NCBI GenBank assembly: GCA_019113825.1 | Contig: DXGR01000080.1 | Span: forward strand, 28,292 to 92,291 | Source: Candidatus Stackebrandtia excrementipullorum | Lineage (GTDB): Bacteria > Actinomycetota > Actinomycetes > Mycobacteriales > Micromonosporaceae | Length of the DNA: 64,000 nt | Reading direction: 5' to 3' | Shown: positions 47,666-56,698 of the stretch, piece by piece | How the letters are laid out: the number at the start of each line of letters is the position of its first letter | How positions within the stretch are numbered: the first letter of the stretch is position 1 | Translations under genes and position numbers: made by a program | Notes under the pieces: generated by a model | Database searches by the model: none | What the model was told of the DNA's origin: nothing | What the model saw: only the letters and a program-made list of their open reading frames with translations

Positions 47666-48370
47666 TCAGAGTCCGCGAGTCGGCGCCTTCATATGGCCGC
47701 CGTTACCCAGTTGTTGAAGGAACGGGTTCGTCCCGCGCTCCCGTCCAATGGTCGTCCGCCCACCGTGGCCGGGCAGGACCACGGTCTCGTCGGCCAGCGG
47801 AAGTATCTTGTCGCGCAGGCTTGCCTGCATAGCGGTCATGTCACCGCCCGGCAGATCCGTGCGCCCGATCGAACCGGCGAACAGGACGTCACCGGACAGG
47901 CAGTATGCCTCGGCGTCGTCGTCACCCGGCAAACGAAACAACACCGAGCCGGGTGTGTGCCCCGGTGCGTGGTCGACGGTGAACTCCATACCCGCCACGG
48001 TGATGGCACCGGAATCGGGCAGTTCGGCGACGTCATCGGGTTCGGTCCACTCGAGCCGACCGGCGAACATGGCCCCCAACTGCGGGCCGATCCCCTTGAT
48101 CGGGTCGGCGAGCAGTTCCCGGTCCCCGGCGTGAATGTAAGCGGGAATATCGCGAGCACCGCACACGGGCGTCACAGAGAAGGTGTGGTCCAGGTGGCCG
48201 TGAGTCATCATGACCGCAACCGGGCGCAACCGGAAACGTTGGAGTATCTCGTCCAGTCCCGGCACGACGCCGATACCCGGATCGATCACCACGCATTCGG
48301 AACCTGATTCGGGCGCAACCACATAACAATTTGTGGCGAACGCCTCGGCGACCAAGCTCTGAATCAGCAC
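47666..48370 (-). CDS. MBL-fold metallo-hydrolase (glyoxalase II family)
   Basis: A 234-aa hydrolase with the complete MBL ligand set: THGHLDH, HAPGHTPGS, LSGDVLFAGSIGRTDLPGG and VLPGHGGRTTIGRE. This family hydrolyses thioesters of glutathione-like thiols, or relatives thereof. It is conserved between hisS and rel in many actinobacteria. It lies upstream of hisS on the minus strand and the two are likely co-transcribed. Confidence 0.88.
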   Translation of the reverse strand: MLIQSLVAEAFATNCYVVAPESGSECVVIDPGIGVVPGLDEILQRFRLRPVAVMMTHGHLDHTFSVTPVCGARDIPAYIHAGDRELLADPIKGIGPQLGAMFAGRLEWTEPDDVAELPDSGAITVAGMEFTVDHAPGHTPGSVLFRLPGDDDAEAYCLSGDVLFAGSIGRTDLPGGDMTAMQASLRDKILPLADETVVLPGHGGRTTIGRERGTNPFLQQLGNGGHMKAPTRGL

Positions 48371-48545
48371 GGATTTGTCCCTTTTTGGTGGATTTATGCC
48401 GTCTTTGTGGCTACTTCAAAGCCAGCCTACCGACGACACGGACGTATACGCACTCGGGCTTGACGTTATAGACTGCCCGACTTAGAACCGCCGTGGCTAG
48501 TCGGCAGGATTCGCCTTTCACACGTTAGTAAAAGAGGTATCACCT

Positions 48546-48911
48546 GTGTCCTCCAGCAAGGGCAAGGCTCGCGAACGCCAATTGGCGCGGGCCAAGTACG
48601 AACGTCAGCTGGCTCGCCGCGCTGCGACCGCTCGTCGCCGGCGCCAATGGGCGGCCGGACTTGTCGTGCTTTTGCTCATCGCCGCAGCGGTAGGGGTGGC
48701 ATGGCTGCTGGGTGCATTCGACCCGGAGGAGTCCGGACAGGAAACCGACACCGAGGTATCGGTCCCCGTAGACGATGAGAACGCACCCGCGGACGACGAA
48801 CCCGCCGCCGAGGAAGACCCGGCCGGTGAGGCCGAAGAAGACCCCGCCGGTAACGAGGAACAGTCCGATGACGGTTCCGACACCGACGAAACCGATTCCG
48901 ACGGCGCCTGA
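48546..48911 (+). CDS. Small membrane-anchored acidic protein
   Basis: A 121-aa protein starting at GTG 48546. The first 35 residues are strongly basic (GKARERQLARAKYERQLARRAATARRRRQW). One membrane helix follows (AAGLVVLLLIAAAVGVAWLLGAF), then an outside tail almost entirely of Glu, Asp, Pro and Ala. The head and helix resemble those of the adjacent cyclophilin, as if it were a version that lost or never had the catalytic domain. Function unknown. Confidence 0.7.
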   Translation: MSSSKGKARERQLARAKYERQLARRAATARRRRQWAAGLVVLLLIAAAVGVAWLLGAFDPEESGQETDTEVSVPVDDENAPADDEPAAEEDPAGEAEEDPAGNEEQSDDGSDTDETDSDGA

Positions 48912-48967
48912 CCCCGGCGGAAGCGAAACGACCCCACAACGACGACAGACCAGAATCGGAGTATCCG

Positions 48968-49882
48968 GTGCCATCCTCAGTTCGACAGCAGCGGGAAGCG
49001 GCGCGCGCCAAACTCGAAGCCCGCATGGCCGAGAAGGCCGCCGCCGCCAAGCGCACCCGGCGCACCCAAGTCATCCTTGCCAGTGTTTTGGCCGTGTTGC
49101 TGGTGGGTGGTATCGGATTCCTGTTGTACAAGGTCATCGATGCGAACTCCGGCGAAGAAACCCCGGTCGCCGACGATACGCCCGACGAGGAAATGGTCCC
49201 CGCCGGTGACGGTTCACCGGTGGAGCCGGTCGACATCACCACCCTGGCGGTCTCCGATCCCGCCGCCGCCGATGCGGGTAGCGCCGAATGCGCTTACGTG
49301 CCGGCCGGCGAAGAGGAACGTGCCGGTAACCCGAACATCGTCGACGTCGGTGCCCCGGAGGACGGCCCGCAGCCGGCCACCGGCACGCAGACCATGACCG
49401 TCGAGACAAACCAGGGCACGCTTGAGTTCGAGCTCGACACCACCAACGCCCCCTGCACCGCCGCCAGCTTCACCCACTTGGCCGCGCAAGGCTATTTCGA
49501 CGGCTCGACCTGCCACCGTCTGACCACCGAGGGCATTTTCGTTCTCCAGTGCGGCGACCCGTCGGGAACCGGCATGGGCGGCCCCGGCTACAGCTTCGGC
49601 AACGAGAACGAACCCGAAGACACCGCTGCCGACCTCACCGAGGACGAGGCCGCGGCGGGCGAGACACCCGCGCCCAACTACCCGGCAGGCACGCTCGCGA
49701 TGGCCAACTCCGGCCCCGACACCAACGGCAGCCAGTTCTTCATCGTTTACGAGGACACCTATTTGCCGGCCGATTACACGATCTTCGGCCAGATCAGCGA
49801 TGAGGGTCTTGAGACGGTCCGTACCGTCGCCGAAGCGGGCGCCGAAGTACCGGCCTCCAGCCAGCAGATGCCGATGGGCTGA
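48968..49882 (+). CDS. Membrane-anchored peptidyl-prolyl cis-trans isomerase (cyclophilin)
   Basis: A 304-aa protein from GTG 48968 with a basic N terminus and one membrane helix (VILASVLAVLLVGGIGFLLYKVI). An acidic linker leads to a cyclophilin domain (residues about 140-300): FELDTTNAPCTAASFTHLAAQGYFDGSTCHRL, GGPGYSFGNE, ANSGPDTNGSQFFIVYED and YTIFGQISDEG. The catalytic Arg region differs from the classical FHR(V/I)I, here CHRLTTEGIFVLQCGDP. It should assist folding of exported proteins. It precedes rel. Confidence 0.92.
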   Translation: MPSSVRQQREAARAKLEARMAEKAAAAKRTRRTQVILASVLAVLLVGGIGFLLYKVIDANSGEETPVADDTPDEEMVPAGDGSPVEPVDITTLAVSDPAAADAGSAECAYVPAGEEERAGNPNIVDVGAPEDGPQPATGTQTMTVETNQGTLEFELDTTNAPCTAASFTHLAAQGYFDGSTCHRLTTEGIFVLQCGDPSGTGMGGPGYSFGNENEPEDTAADLTEDEAAAGETPAPNYPAGTLAMANSGPDTNGSQFFIVYEDTYLPADYTIFGQISDEGLETVRTVAEAGAEVPASSQQMPMG

Positions 49883-49999
49883 CGGGCGCTGTCGCCACCG
49901 CCTCGACGAGCGCACTACGATGGGCTTTAACACGGTTCGTGGAACAAATCCGCGATCGGTAACGCTACATCGACGCACGCGGCGGTGAGGAGCCCACAA

Positions 50000-52390
50000 T
50001 TGGCTGGCGAGACAGTGGTCTCTTCCGGAGACAACGACAGGGCGACGCAGTCTGCCCAGGATCCGGAAGAGACCACCCAGGCTGCCCAGACCGATCCCGG
50101 CCGGTCGGGCCTGTCGGGTGCGCCGACCGGACGCCGTGTCAGGGCGAGACTGGCCCGATTCAACACACCATGGCAGTCACCGCAGCTGCCCGAGGTGCTG
50201 GAACCGCTGGTGGCCACCCACCGAGCCGCCCACCCTCGCACGGACGTGCGCCTTCTCCAACGCGCTTACGACACCGCCGAACGTCTGCATCGCGGACAGT
50301 TCCGGAAATCGGGCGATCCGTACATCACCCATCCGCTCGCGGTCGCCTCGATCTTGGCCGAACTCGGCATGGACACCACGACGCTGGTGGCCGCGCTGTT
50401 GCACGACACCGTGGAAGACACCGACACCAAGCTTGAGGACATCCAACGGGACTTCGGCGGCGAAGTGGCGTTGTTGGTCGACGGGGTCACCAAACTCGAC
50501 AAGGTCAAGCTCGGTGACGCGGCCAAGGCCGAGACGATACGCAAGATGGTCGTCGCCATGGCCAAAGACCCTCGTGTCCTGGTCATCAAACTGGCCGACC
50601 GGCTGCACAACATGCGCACGCTGACGTTCCTACCTCCTGCCAAGCAGGAGCAGAAGGCGCGCGAGACGTTGGAGATCCTGGCGCCGCTGGCCCACCGGCT
50701 CGGAATGAACACGATCAAGTGGGAACTGGAAGACCTGTCGTTCGCGACGCTGTATCGCAAACGCTATGCGGAGATCGGCCGCCTGGTCGCCGAGCACACG
50801 CCCCAACGCGAAATGCTGTTGGCTCAGGTCACCGACAGGGTCAACGCCGATCTGCGAGAAGCACGGATCAAGGCGACCGTGTCGGGACGGCCAAAACACC
50901 TTTACTCGATCTACCAGAAGATGATCGTGCGAGGCCGTGACTTCTCCGACATCTACGACCTGGTCGGTATTCGCATCCTTGTCGACAGCGAACGGGATTG
51001 CTATGCGGCGTTGGGTGTCATCCACGCCAACTGGCAGCCGGTGCCCGGCCGCTTCAAAGACTTCATCGCGATGCCGAAGTTCAACATGTACCAATCACTG
51101 CACACCACTGTCATCGGCCCCACCGGCAAGCCGGTGGAGATGCAGATTCGTACATGGGCGATGCACCGCACCGCGGAATACGGTATCGCGGCGCATTGGA
51201 AGTACAAGGAGACCAAGGGCGCGACGATCACCGGGCCCCCGGCGCACATCGACGAGATGGCGTGGCTGAGGCAGCTGCTGGACTGGCAGCGGGAGGCGGC
51301 CGACCCGAGCGAATTCCTCGATGCGCTCCGGTTCGATCTAGCCAGTTCGGAAGCCTATGTCTTCACGCCCAAGGGTGATGTCATCGCATTGCCGGCGGGT
51401 TCCACACCCGTCGACTTCGCCTATGCCGTGCACACCGATATCGGGCACCGATGCATCGGTGCGAAGGTCAACGACAAACTCGTGGCACTGCACGAACCGT
51501 TGTCCAACGGCGACGTCGTAGAGATCTTCACCTCCAACAGTGAAACTCCGAACCCGAGCCAAGACTGGCTGTCCTTCGTTAAAAGCCCTCGCGCCCGGAC
51601 GAAGATCCGGCAGCACTTCAACAAGGAACGCCGCGAAGAGTCCATCGACAGCGGCAAGAACCTCATCACCAAGGCCATGCGTAAACACGGCCTGCCGCTT
51701 CAACGCATGCTGACGCAGAAGGCACTCAACGCAATAGCCCGTGAGCTGCACCTGTCGGACGTTTCGGCGTTGTATGCCGCCGTCGGTGAGAGCCAGGTGT
51801 CGGCACAGCACGTCGTAAAACGGCTTGTCACCGGTTACGGAGGGGCCGAAGGCGCGGTCGAGGACATCGCCGAAGTCGCCTCTCCCGAGCCGGAGAAGAA
51901 ACAACCGAACGTACACGACCCCGGTGTCATCGTCGCGGGGCTCGGTAACAGCGACGCGGCGGTGAAACTGGCCGGTTGTTGCAGCCCGGTCCCCCATCAG
52001 GACATCATCGGTTTCGTAACCCGCTACAACGTCATCAGCGTGCATCGCAGCGACTGCGAAAACCTCCTCAAGGTCGAAGACGAACCCGAACGCCTCGTCG
52101 ACGTATCGTGGCGTCCGGCCTCCGACTCCACGTTTCTCATGGTCATGCAGGTCGAAGCGCTTGACCGGCACCGGCTGTTGGCCGATGTCACTCAAGCCCT
52201 GTCGGAGGAGCGCGTCAACATTCTTTCGGCGACCGTCACAACGACGCGGGACCGGGTCGCGTTGTCTCGCTTCACTTTCGAAATGGCCGACCCAAAACAC
52301 CTTGATCACCTGCTACGAGTGGTTCGCAAGGTCGAAGGGGTCTACGACGCCTACCGCATCACCGCCGGGGAAGAAAAAAAGGACGGATGA
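50000..52390 (+). CDS. rel: Bifunctional (p)ppGpp synthetase/hydrolase Rel
   Basis: Rel makes and degrades the alarmone (p)ppGpp in the stringent response. In order: the HD hydrolase domain ([34 protein letters not shown]), the synthetase domain ([41 protein letters not shown]), the TGS domain ([34 protein letters not shown]), and a C-terminal ACT domain. The track GTG at 49985 overlaps a GAGGAG Shine-Dalgarno that sits 7 bases before an in-frame TTG at 50000 ([11 protein letters not shown]). I prefer the TTG, giving about 796 aa. The HD residues are intact, so both activities are expected. Confidence 0.97.
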   Translation: MAGETVVSSGDNDRATQSAQDPEETTQAAQTDPGRSGLSGAPTGRRVRARLARFNTPWQSPQLPEVLEPLVATHRAAHPRTDVRLLQRAYDTAERLHRGQFRKSGDPYITHPLAVASILAELGMDTTTLVAALLHDTVEDTDTKLEDIQRDFGGEVALLVDGVTKLDKVKLGDAAKAETIRKMVVAMAKDPRVLVIKLADRLHNMRTLTFLPPAKQEQKARETLEILAPLAHRLGMNTIKWELEDLSFATLYRKRYAEIGRLVAEHTPQREMLLAQVTDRVNADLREARIKATVSGRPKHLYSIYQKMIVRGRDFSDIYDLVGIRILVDSERDCYAALGVIHANWQPVPGRFKDFIAMPKFNMYQSLHTTVIGPTGKPVEMQIRTWAMHRTAEYGIAAHWKYKETKGATITGPPAHIDEMAWLRQLLDWQREAADPSEFLDALRFDLASSEAYVFTPKGDVIALPAGSTPVDFAYAVHTDIGHRCIGAKVNDKLVALHEPLSNGDVVEIFTSNSETPNPSQDWLSFVKSPRARTKIRQHFNKERREESIDSGKNLITKAMRKHGLPLQRMLTQKALNAIARELHLSDVSALYAAVGESQVSAQHVVKRLVTGYGGAEGAVEDIAEVASPEPEKKQPNVHDPGVIVAGLGNSDAAVKLAGCCSPVPHQDIIGFVTRYNVISVHRSDCENLLKVEDEPERLVDVSWRPASDSTFLMVMQVEALDRHRLLADVTQALSEERVNILSATVTTTRDRVALSRFTFEMADPKHLDHLLRVVRKVEGVYDAYRITAGEEKKDG

Positions 52391-52517
52391 GTTCCACCGT
52401 CACTTCAAGCACTCAAGGCCTGAAACGTCACCGATTGGGCCGACTTGCCTTCACCTCGGTGCCCGGCGTTCTAGTGTGATTGCCGACGGCAACGCCGACT
52501 ATGAGGGGCAAAATTCG

Positions 52518-52841
52518 ATGGGCATCTCTGACAAGTTCGAAGAGTTCAAGGGCAAGGCCAAGGGCAAGGCCGAGGAACTCAAAGGCGAGATGAAGGGCAA
52601 GAAAGCCGAAGGCGCGGGACACGCCAAAGGCAAGAAAGCCGAAGGCGCGGGACACGCCAAAGGCAAGAAGGCCGAAGGCGAAGGAAAAATGTCCAAGGCC
52701 GGGAACAAGTCGGGACATTCATCGAACAACCCGATCGACAAGGCCGCCGACTTCGTCAACGAGAAGACCGACAATAAATACAGCGACAAGGTCGACAAGA
52801 TCGGTGACAAGGCCAAAAACATGACCGGCAAAAACCGGTAA
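52518..52841 (+). CDS. CsbD/MT0933-antitoxin-like small protein with tandem repeats
   Basis: A 107-aa Lys/Glu/Gly-rich protein from the ATG at 52518 (MGISDKFEEF); the longer track ORF (52161) runs back into rel. The N terminus (KFEEFKGKAKGKAEELKGEMKGKK) resembles CsbD-like stress proteins. The C terminus (IDKAADFVNEKTDNKYSDKVDKIGDKAKN) resembles the MT0933/Rv0909 antitoxin family. Between them lies AEGAGHAKGKK twice and a third partial copy. No toxin gene is adjacent, so an antitoxin role is doubtful and a stress or desiccation role is as likely. Confidence 0.75.
   Translation: MGISDKFEEFKGKAKGKAEELKGEMKGKKAEGAGHAKGKKAEGAGHAKGKKAEGEGKMSKAGNKSGHSSNNPIDKAADFVNEKTDNKYSDKVDKIGDKAKNMTGKNR
52605..52670 (+). 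repeat. 33-bp tandem repeat, two copies plus a partial third
   Basis: Two adjacent 33-base units starting GCCGAAGGCGCGGGACACGC differ at one base near the end. Each encodes AEGAGHAKGKK within the CsbD/MT0933-like gene. Confidence 0.85.
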
Positions 52842-52847
52842 CGATTG

Positions 52848-52891
52848 CATGAGAAACGGGTGGACGGTTGACCGTCCACCCGTTTCTCATG
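52848..52891. terminator. Bidirectional terminator between the CsbD-like gene and secF
   Basis: A perfect 21-bp stem, starting CATGAGAAACGGGTGGAC and closed by a 2-nt loop, lies between converging stops. GTTGTTT follows on the plus strand. It is the strongest hairpin noted in the window. Confidence 0.88.
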
Positions 52892-52896
52892 GTTGT

Positions 52897-54063
52897 TTAG
52901 CGCCGTTTGCGTTTCTTGTTGGACCGTTTGCCGGAACCACTACGCGCGCCGGGGCGAGGCGCAGAGGACACCGATGACAGCACCTTCTCCTTGGTTTCGG
53001 CAGGCTCGTCATCGCTCACCTCTTCGGCATCGTCGAGGTCGTCGGCTGCAGGCTCGTCCGCGGCTTGCGAGGATTCGGCTTGGGCCGCCCGTTTCGCCGC
53101 GACCTTTCGGTTGTGATCCCTGATGGCCGGTTCACGGTTGCGCATGTCGATCAGCAACGGCGTCGACAGGAACAACGACGAGAATCCACCGGTCAACATA
53201 CCGACGAACAGGACGAGGGCAAGGTCTTTAAGGGTGCCCACGCCCATGATTCCGACACCGACGAACAGCAGACCGGCCACCGGCAACAAACCGATGATGG
53301 ACGTGTTGATCGAGCGCATCAGTGTCTGGTTGACGGCGAGGTTGGCCTCGTCCTTGTAGTTGTTCTTGCTCTGCGCGAACAGATTACGGGTATTCTCATC
53401 GATCTTGTCGAAGACGACGACGGTGTCATACAGCGAGTACCCCAGGATGGTGAGCATCCCGATGATCGTTCCGGGTGTGACCTCAAAACCAACGATGGCG
53501 TAAATACCTGCGGTGAACACCAGGTTGTGCAATAGCCCGGCGATCGAGGTGATCGCCATTTTTCGTTCGTAACGCCACCACAGATAGAGCGACACCGCCA
53601 CCAGGAACACGATCAGCGCGGTGACGGCTTTCTCGCTGACACTGGCGCCCCACGACGAGCTGACCTCGGATACACCGACCTCGTCGACTGTGGCGCCCAG
53701 TTCGGAGGCCAACAGCTCACGGATCTCCAGCGACTGCTCGTCGTCGACGACCTCGGTCCGGATCAGATAGCGTGCACCGTCCGCAAACTCCTGCGCGGAG
53801 GCGACCTCCACCCCGGTCTCCTCGACCGAACGGCGAACGTCACTGATCGAGACGTCCCGTGAAACGGGCGCGTCGAACTGGCTGCCACCGGAGAACTCGA
53901 TGCCCAGGTTGAACCCGACGATCAGCATGCCGCAGATCGAAATCAGCGCCATGCTGATCGAGAACATGTACCACCGCGGGCGGTAGTCCATCATCTTGTA
54001 GTGGTTATCACCGTGGTACAGGGTCCGCCAGCCGTGGGCGAGTTTCTTAATCGGCGAAGCCAT
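52897..54063 (-). CDS. secF: Protein translocase subunit SecF
   Basis: SecF works with SecD to drive late steps of Sec export with the proton-motive force. The 388-aa protein has the first membrane helix followed by LGIEFSGGSQFD, the periplasmic domain, and the five-helix block with GTIIGMLTILGYSLYDTVVVFDKIDENTRN and NQTLMRSINTSIIGLLPV. The C-terminal 70 residues are a cytoplasmic charged tail rich in Ala, Asp, Glu then Lys/Arg, longer than usual. Its start lies 3 bp after the secD stop. Confidence 0.96.
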   Translation of the reverse strand: MASPIKKLAHGWRTLYHGDNHYKMMDYRPRWYMFSISMALISICGMLIVGFNLGIEFSGGSQFDAPVSRDVSISDVRRSVEETGVEVASAQEFADGARYLIRTEVVDDEQSLEIRELLASELGATVDEVGVSEVSSSWGASVSEKAVTALIVFLVAVSLYLWWRYERKMAITSIAGLLHNLVFTAGIYAIVGFEVTPGTIIGMLTILGYSLYDTVVVFDKIDENTRNLFAQSKNNYKDEANLAVNQTLMRSINTSIIGLLPVAGLLFVGVGIMGVGTLKDLALVLFVGMLTGGFSSLFLSTPLLIDMRNREPAIRDHNRKVAAKRAAQAESSQAADEPAADDLDDAEEVSDDEPAETKEKVLSSVSSAPRPGARSGSGKRSNKKRKRR

Positions 54064-54066
54064 GGC

Positions 54067-55989
54067 TCAGGACTCCTTCGGGGTGGCGACTCGAGCGGCG
54101 ACGCCGGATCCGATCGCGGTGCCTGCGTACAGACCCGACAGACGCGCCGACGACAGGATGCGTCCGCGGCGCGACAACCACGAGACCAACGGATGTGTGA
54201 ACAGGAAGATGACCACGATGTTGATAACCGTGGAGAGTCCGAGCGTGAACGCGAAACCCTTAACGGCTCCGATCGCCAGGAAGTACAGAATGATCGCAGC
54301 CAGGATGGAGACCGTGTTCGCCGACATGATGGTTCGACGTGCACGCACCCAAGCCCTCGGAACCGCGCTCCTCGGAGATCGACCCTCCTTCATCTCGTCC
54401 TTCAACCTCTCAAAGAACACGACAAACGAGTCGGCTGTAATACCGATCGCCACAATCAAACCGGCGATACCCGCCAACGTGAGAGTGAAGCCGATCTGTT
54501 CACCGAGCATGGCCACCGCGGGATAAATGAGGCTCGCTGCCGACAGAAGGCTGAAGATGACGACGATGCCGAGGAACCGGTAATACATCAGGCAGTACAG
54601 GACCACCAGACCCAAACCGATCGCACCGGCGAGCAACCCCGCCTGCATCTGGCCCAAACCAAGGGTGGCCGAAACCTTGTCGATCGTCTCGACCTGGAAC
54701 GCCAACGGCAACGAACCGTACTTGAGCTGCTCGGCCAACAGGCGCGCCTCGTCGGCGGTGAACTGACCGGTGATTTCGACCGAGCCTCCGCTGGCCGCAC
54801 CGGGTTGAATCGTGGGCGCGGTAACGACGAGGTTGTCCAACACGACGGCGACCTGGGTGCCCTGCGCCTGTTGGGCCAGCGCGATCCAACGGTCCTGTCC
54901 TTCACCGGTGAAAGACAGGCCGACCGCCCAGTTTCCGGGAGCCGTCTGGTCCTGCTGAATCGCCGCAGAGGCGATATCGTCGCCTTCAACGGTCGACTCG
55001 GCCAACAGGTACTTCGAGTACGGGGACTGGCCCGCCTCTTCGGCGGCGGCGACGCGCTCGGGCGAAGCCCTGTCACATGCCACGACCTGTTCGTCCATCG
55101 CCGATATCGAGCCGGGGGCACGGGCGTTCAGCTGTCCGCACCCGATCGTGGGGATCATCAACTGCATCTCGAGCGACAGAACCGCGACATCGTCCGGAGA
55201 CAGGTCGCCGAAGTCGGCCATGGCCTCCATATAGATGGGCAACTGGTCGGGCGACGCTCCGCCTTCGGAGATCAGGAGTTCGGCCATCGACCATGCCTGC
55301 GGGTCGATCTTGGCTTTAACCTCTTCGCGACGATCCGCCAAAGTGGAGTCGGAGTCGGCGGGGTCTTGAACTTCTTCCTCGTCGGTGGGCTCTTCACCGT
55401 CTTCGGTGGTGTCCTCAGTGCCTTCGTCCGGGCTTTCAGGGTCCGAGGCGTCCAGCTCATCACCGGGCTCGCCCTCGGGGTCCTCACCGTCGGTGGGGTC
55501 TTCGGGGTCCTCGCCTTCGGCGGGGTCCTCGTCCTCGGGCACCTCGGCGAAGTCTTCGGGGTCCTGCATGGTGTAGTCGGGCACAGGTCCCTGGATTACC
55601 TGGCGGAAACGCAACTCGGCCGGAGCACCGACCTCGCGTAGCTCGGCGGCGTCGGACTCCTGCCCGGCCACGTTGACGACTATGTTGCTGGTTCCCTCAA
55701 CATAGATCTCAGGTTCGGCGACACCGGTCCCGTTCACACGGTCCTCGATGATTTGACGTGCCTGTTCCATGCTTTTAGCGTCCGGCGTCCCCCCGTCGGG
55801 CAACCTGGCCGACAGGATCATGCTCATGCCGCCCTGTAGGTCCAGACCCAGTTTCGGGGTGGGAAAGCTTTTGAAACCTACGCCGGCGAACGCCGACAGC
55901 CACAGCAGTCCGGTGACCATCAGCAGCACGATGAAGTAGGGCATCACCCGCAACTGTTTGCGGGCCAGCCCTTTTCGTCTACGAGCCAC
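54067..55989 (-). CDS. secD: Protein translocase subunit SecD
   Basis: SecD is the partner of SecF. At 640 aa it has the first membrane helix (VMPYFIVLLMVTGLLWLSAFAGV), then KLGLDLQGGMSMILSA and the P1 domain. The membrane block has GLGLVVLYCLMYYRFLGIVV, TLAGIAGLIVAIGITADSFVVFFERLKDEM and NTVSILAAIILYFLAIGAVKGFAFTLGLS. Residues about 140-210 are an unusual Asp/Glu/Pro/Gly/Thr-rich acidic insert (EDPAEGEDPEDPTDGEDPEG) in the periplasmic region. The downstream secF and upstream yajC are on the same strand. Confidence 0.96.
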   Translation of the reverse strand: MARRRKGLARKQLRVMPYFIVLLMVTGLLWLSAFAGVGFKSFPTPKLGLDLQGGMSMILSARLPDGGTPDAKSMEQARQIIEDRVNGTGVAEPEIYVEGTSNIVVNVAGQESDAAELREVGAPAELRFRQVIQGPVPDYTMQDPEDFAEVPEDEDPAEGEDPEDPTDGEDPEGEPGDELDASDPESPDEGTEDTTEDGEEPTDEEEVQDPADSDSTLADRREEVKAKIDPQAWSMAELLISEGGASPDQLPIYMEAMADFGDLSPDDVAVLSLEMQLMIPTIGCGQLNARAPGSISAMDEQVVACDRASPERVAAAEEAGQSPYSKYLLAESTVEGDDIASAAIQQDQTAPGNWAVGLSFTGEGQDRWIALAQQAQGTQVAVVLDNLVVTAPTIQPGAASGGSVEITGQFTADEARLLAEQLKYGSLPLAFQVETIDKVSATLGLGQMQAGLLAGAIGLGLVVLYCLMYYRFLGIVVIFSLLSAASLIYPAVAMLGEQIGFTLTLAGIAGLIVAIGITADSFVVFFERLKDEMKEGRSPRSAVPRAWVRARRTIMSANTVSILAAIILYFLAIGAVKGFAFTLGLSTVINIVVIFLFTHPLVSWLSRRGRILSSARLSGLYAGTAIGSGVAARVATPKES

Positions 55990-56081
55990 AGCCGTGTTTT
56001 CTCCTCACTGAAGCAGCCGGGAACGTCAAGGGTGGACCGGCTGCCATCTCCTGGCGGCGCGTGGGTCAGCGCGCCGGATAG

Positions 56082-56525
56082 TCAGTTTTGCGTCCCGTCC
56101 TGCCGCATTTGGCCGTCGACGGACTTCTCGTCCTTCTTGTCGGACACGTCCGCAGCCGAAGCGTCGTCCTTGCCGTCGGTCTGATCCGTCGAGTTTCCGT
56201 CGGTCAGTTCGGCGGCGTTGTCGGGCACCGAGGTGTCGGAGACATCGTCCTCGTCGTCGAGGACCCTCGCGATCGCACCACGCTCGTAGACGCACATGAC
56301 ACCGGGGCTGACTTCAAGAGTCACCGTGGCTTCATCGCTGTCGATGATCGTGCCGTGCAGACCACCGATCGTCACGATCGTCTGACCGGCCGAGGCCTGC
56401 CGCTGCTTCTCCTGCATCTCACGGCGGCGCTTGTTGTTGGGGCGCATGACGAGGAAATACATCGCCACAAGCATCAGAATAAGAATCAGCGGCATTACCA
56501 AGCCGCCGGAGCCGTCGCCTTCCAC
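56082..56525 (-). CDS. yajC: Preprotein translocase subunit YajC
   Basis: YajC is a small accessory component of the SecDF complex. The start is the GTG at 56525 (VEGDGSGGLVMPLILIL), with a GGAAAGG Shine-Dalgarno 8 bases upstream; the track start at 56618 adds a basic leader without membrane character. The 147-aa product has one N-terminal membrane helix with LVAMYFLVMRPNNKRRREMQEKQRQASAGQTIVTIGGLHGTI, the YajC signature. An acidic tail of about 55 residues (Asp/Ser/Thr-rich) follows. That tail is longer than the family usual. Confidence 0.93.
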   Translation of the reverse strand: MEGDGSGGLVMPLILILMLVAMYFLVMRPNNKRRREMQEKQRQASAGQTIVTIGGLHGTIIDSDEATVTLEVSPGVMCVYERGAIARVLDDEDDVSDTSVPDNAAELTDGNSTDQTDGKDDASAADVSDKKDEKSVDGQMRQDGTQN

Positions 56526-56698
56526 GCACAGGGCCTTTCCGTGAGATTGGATTCTGGAACGTCTGCGGAGTTTAGCTTGCCCACCTGGGTTCGTGAACGC
56601 CGCCACAACCTCAAGCACACACGCACCATGCGCTCCGTCACGGGGACGGTCGTCATGGCGGCGTACGGCGCCGAAGGACGCCGCCGCTCAATCACAAC

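Noticed and set aside
52605-52670. 33-bp repeats considered as a CRISPR or att array
   Set aside because: The units are directly adjacent, in frame, and encode AEGAGHAKGKK.
54001-55641. 546-aa plus-strand ORF opposite secD
   Set aside because: Shadow of secD/secF with Arg/Gln-rich composition.
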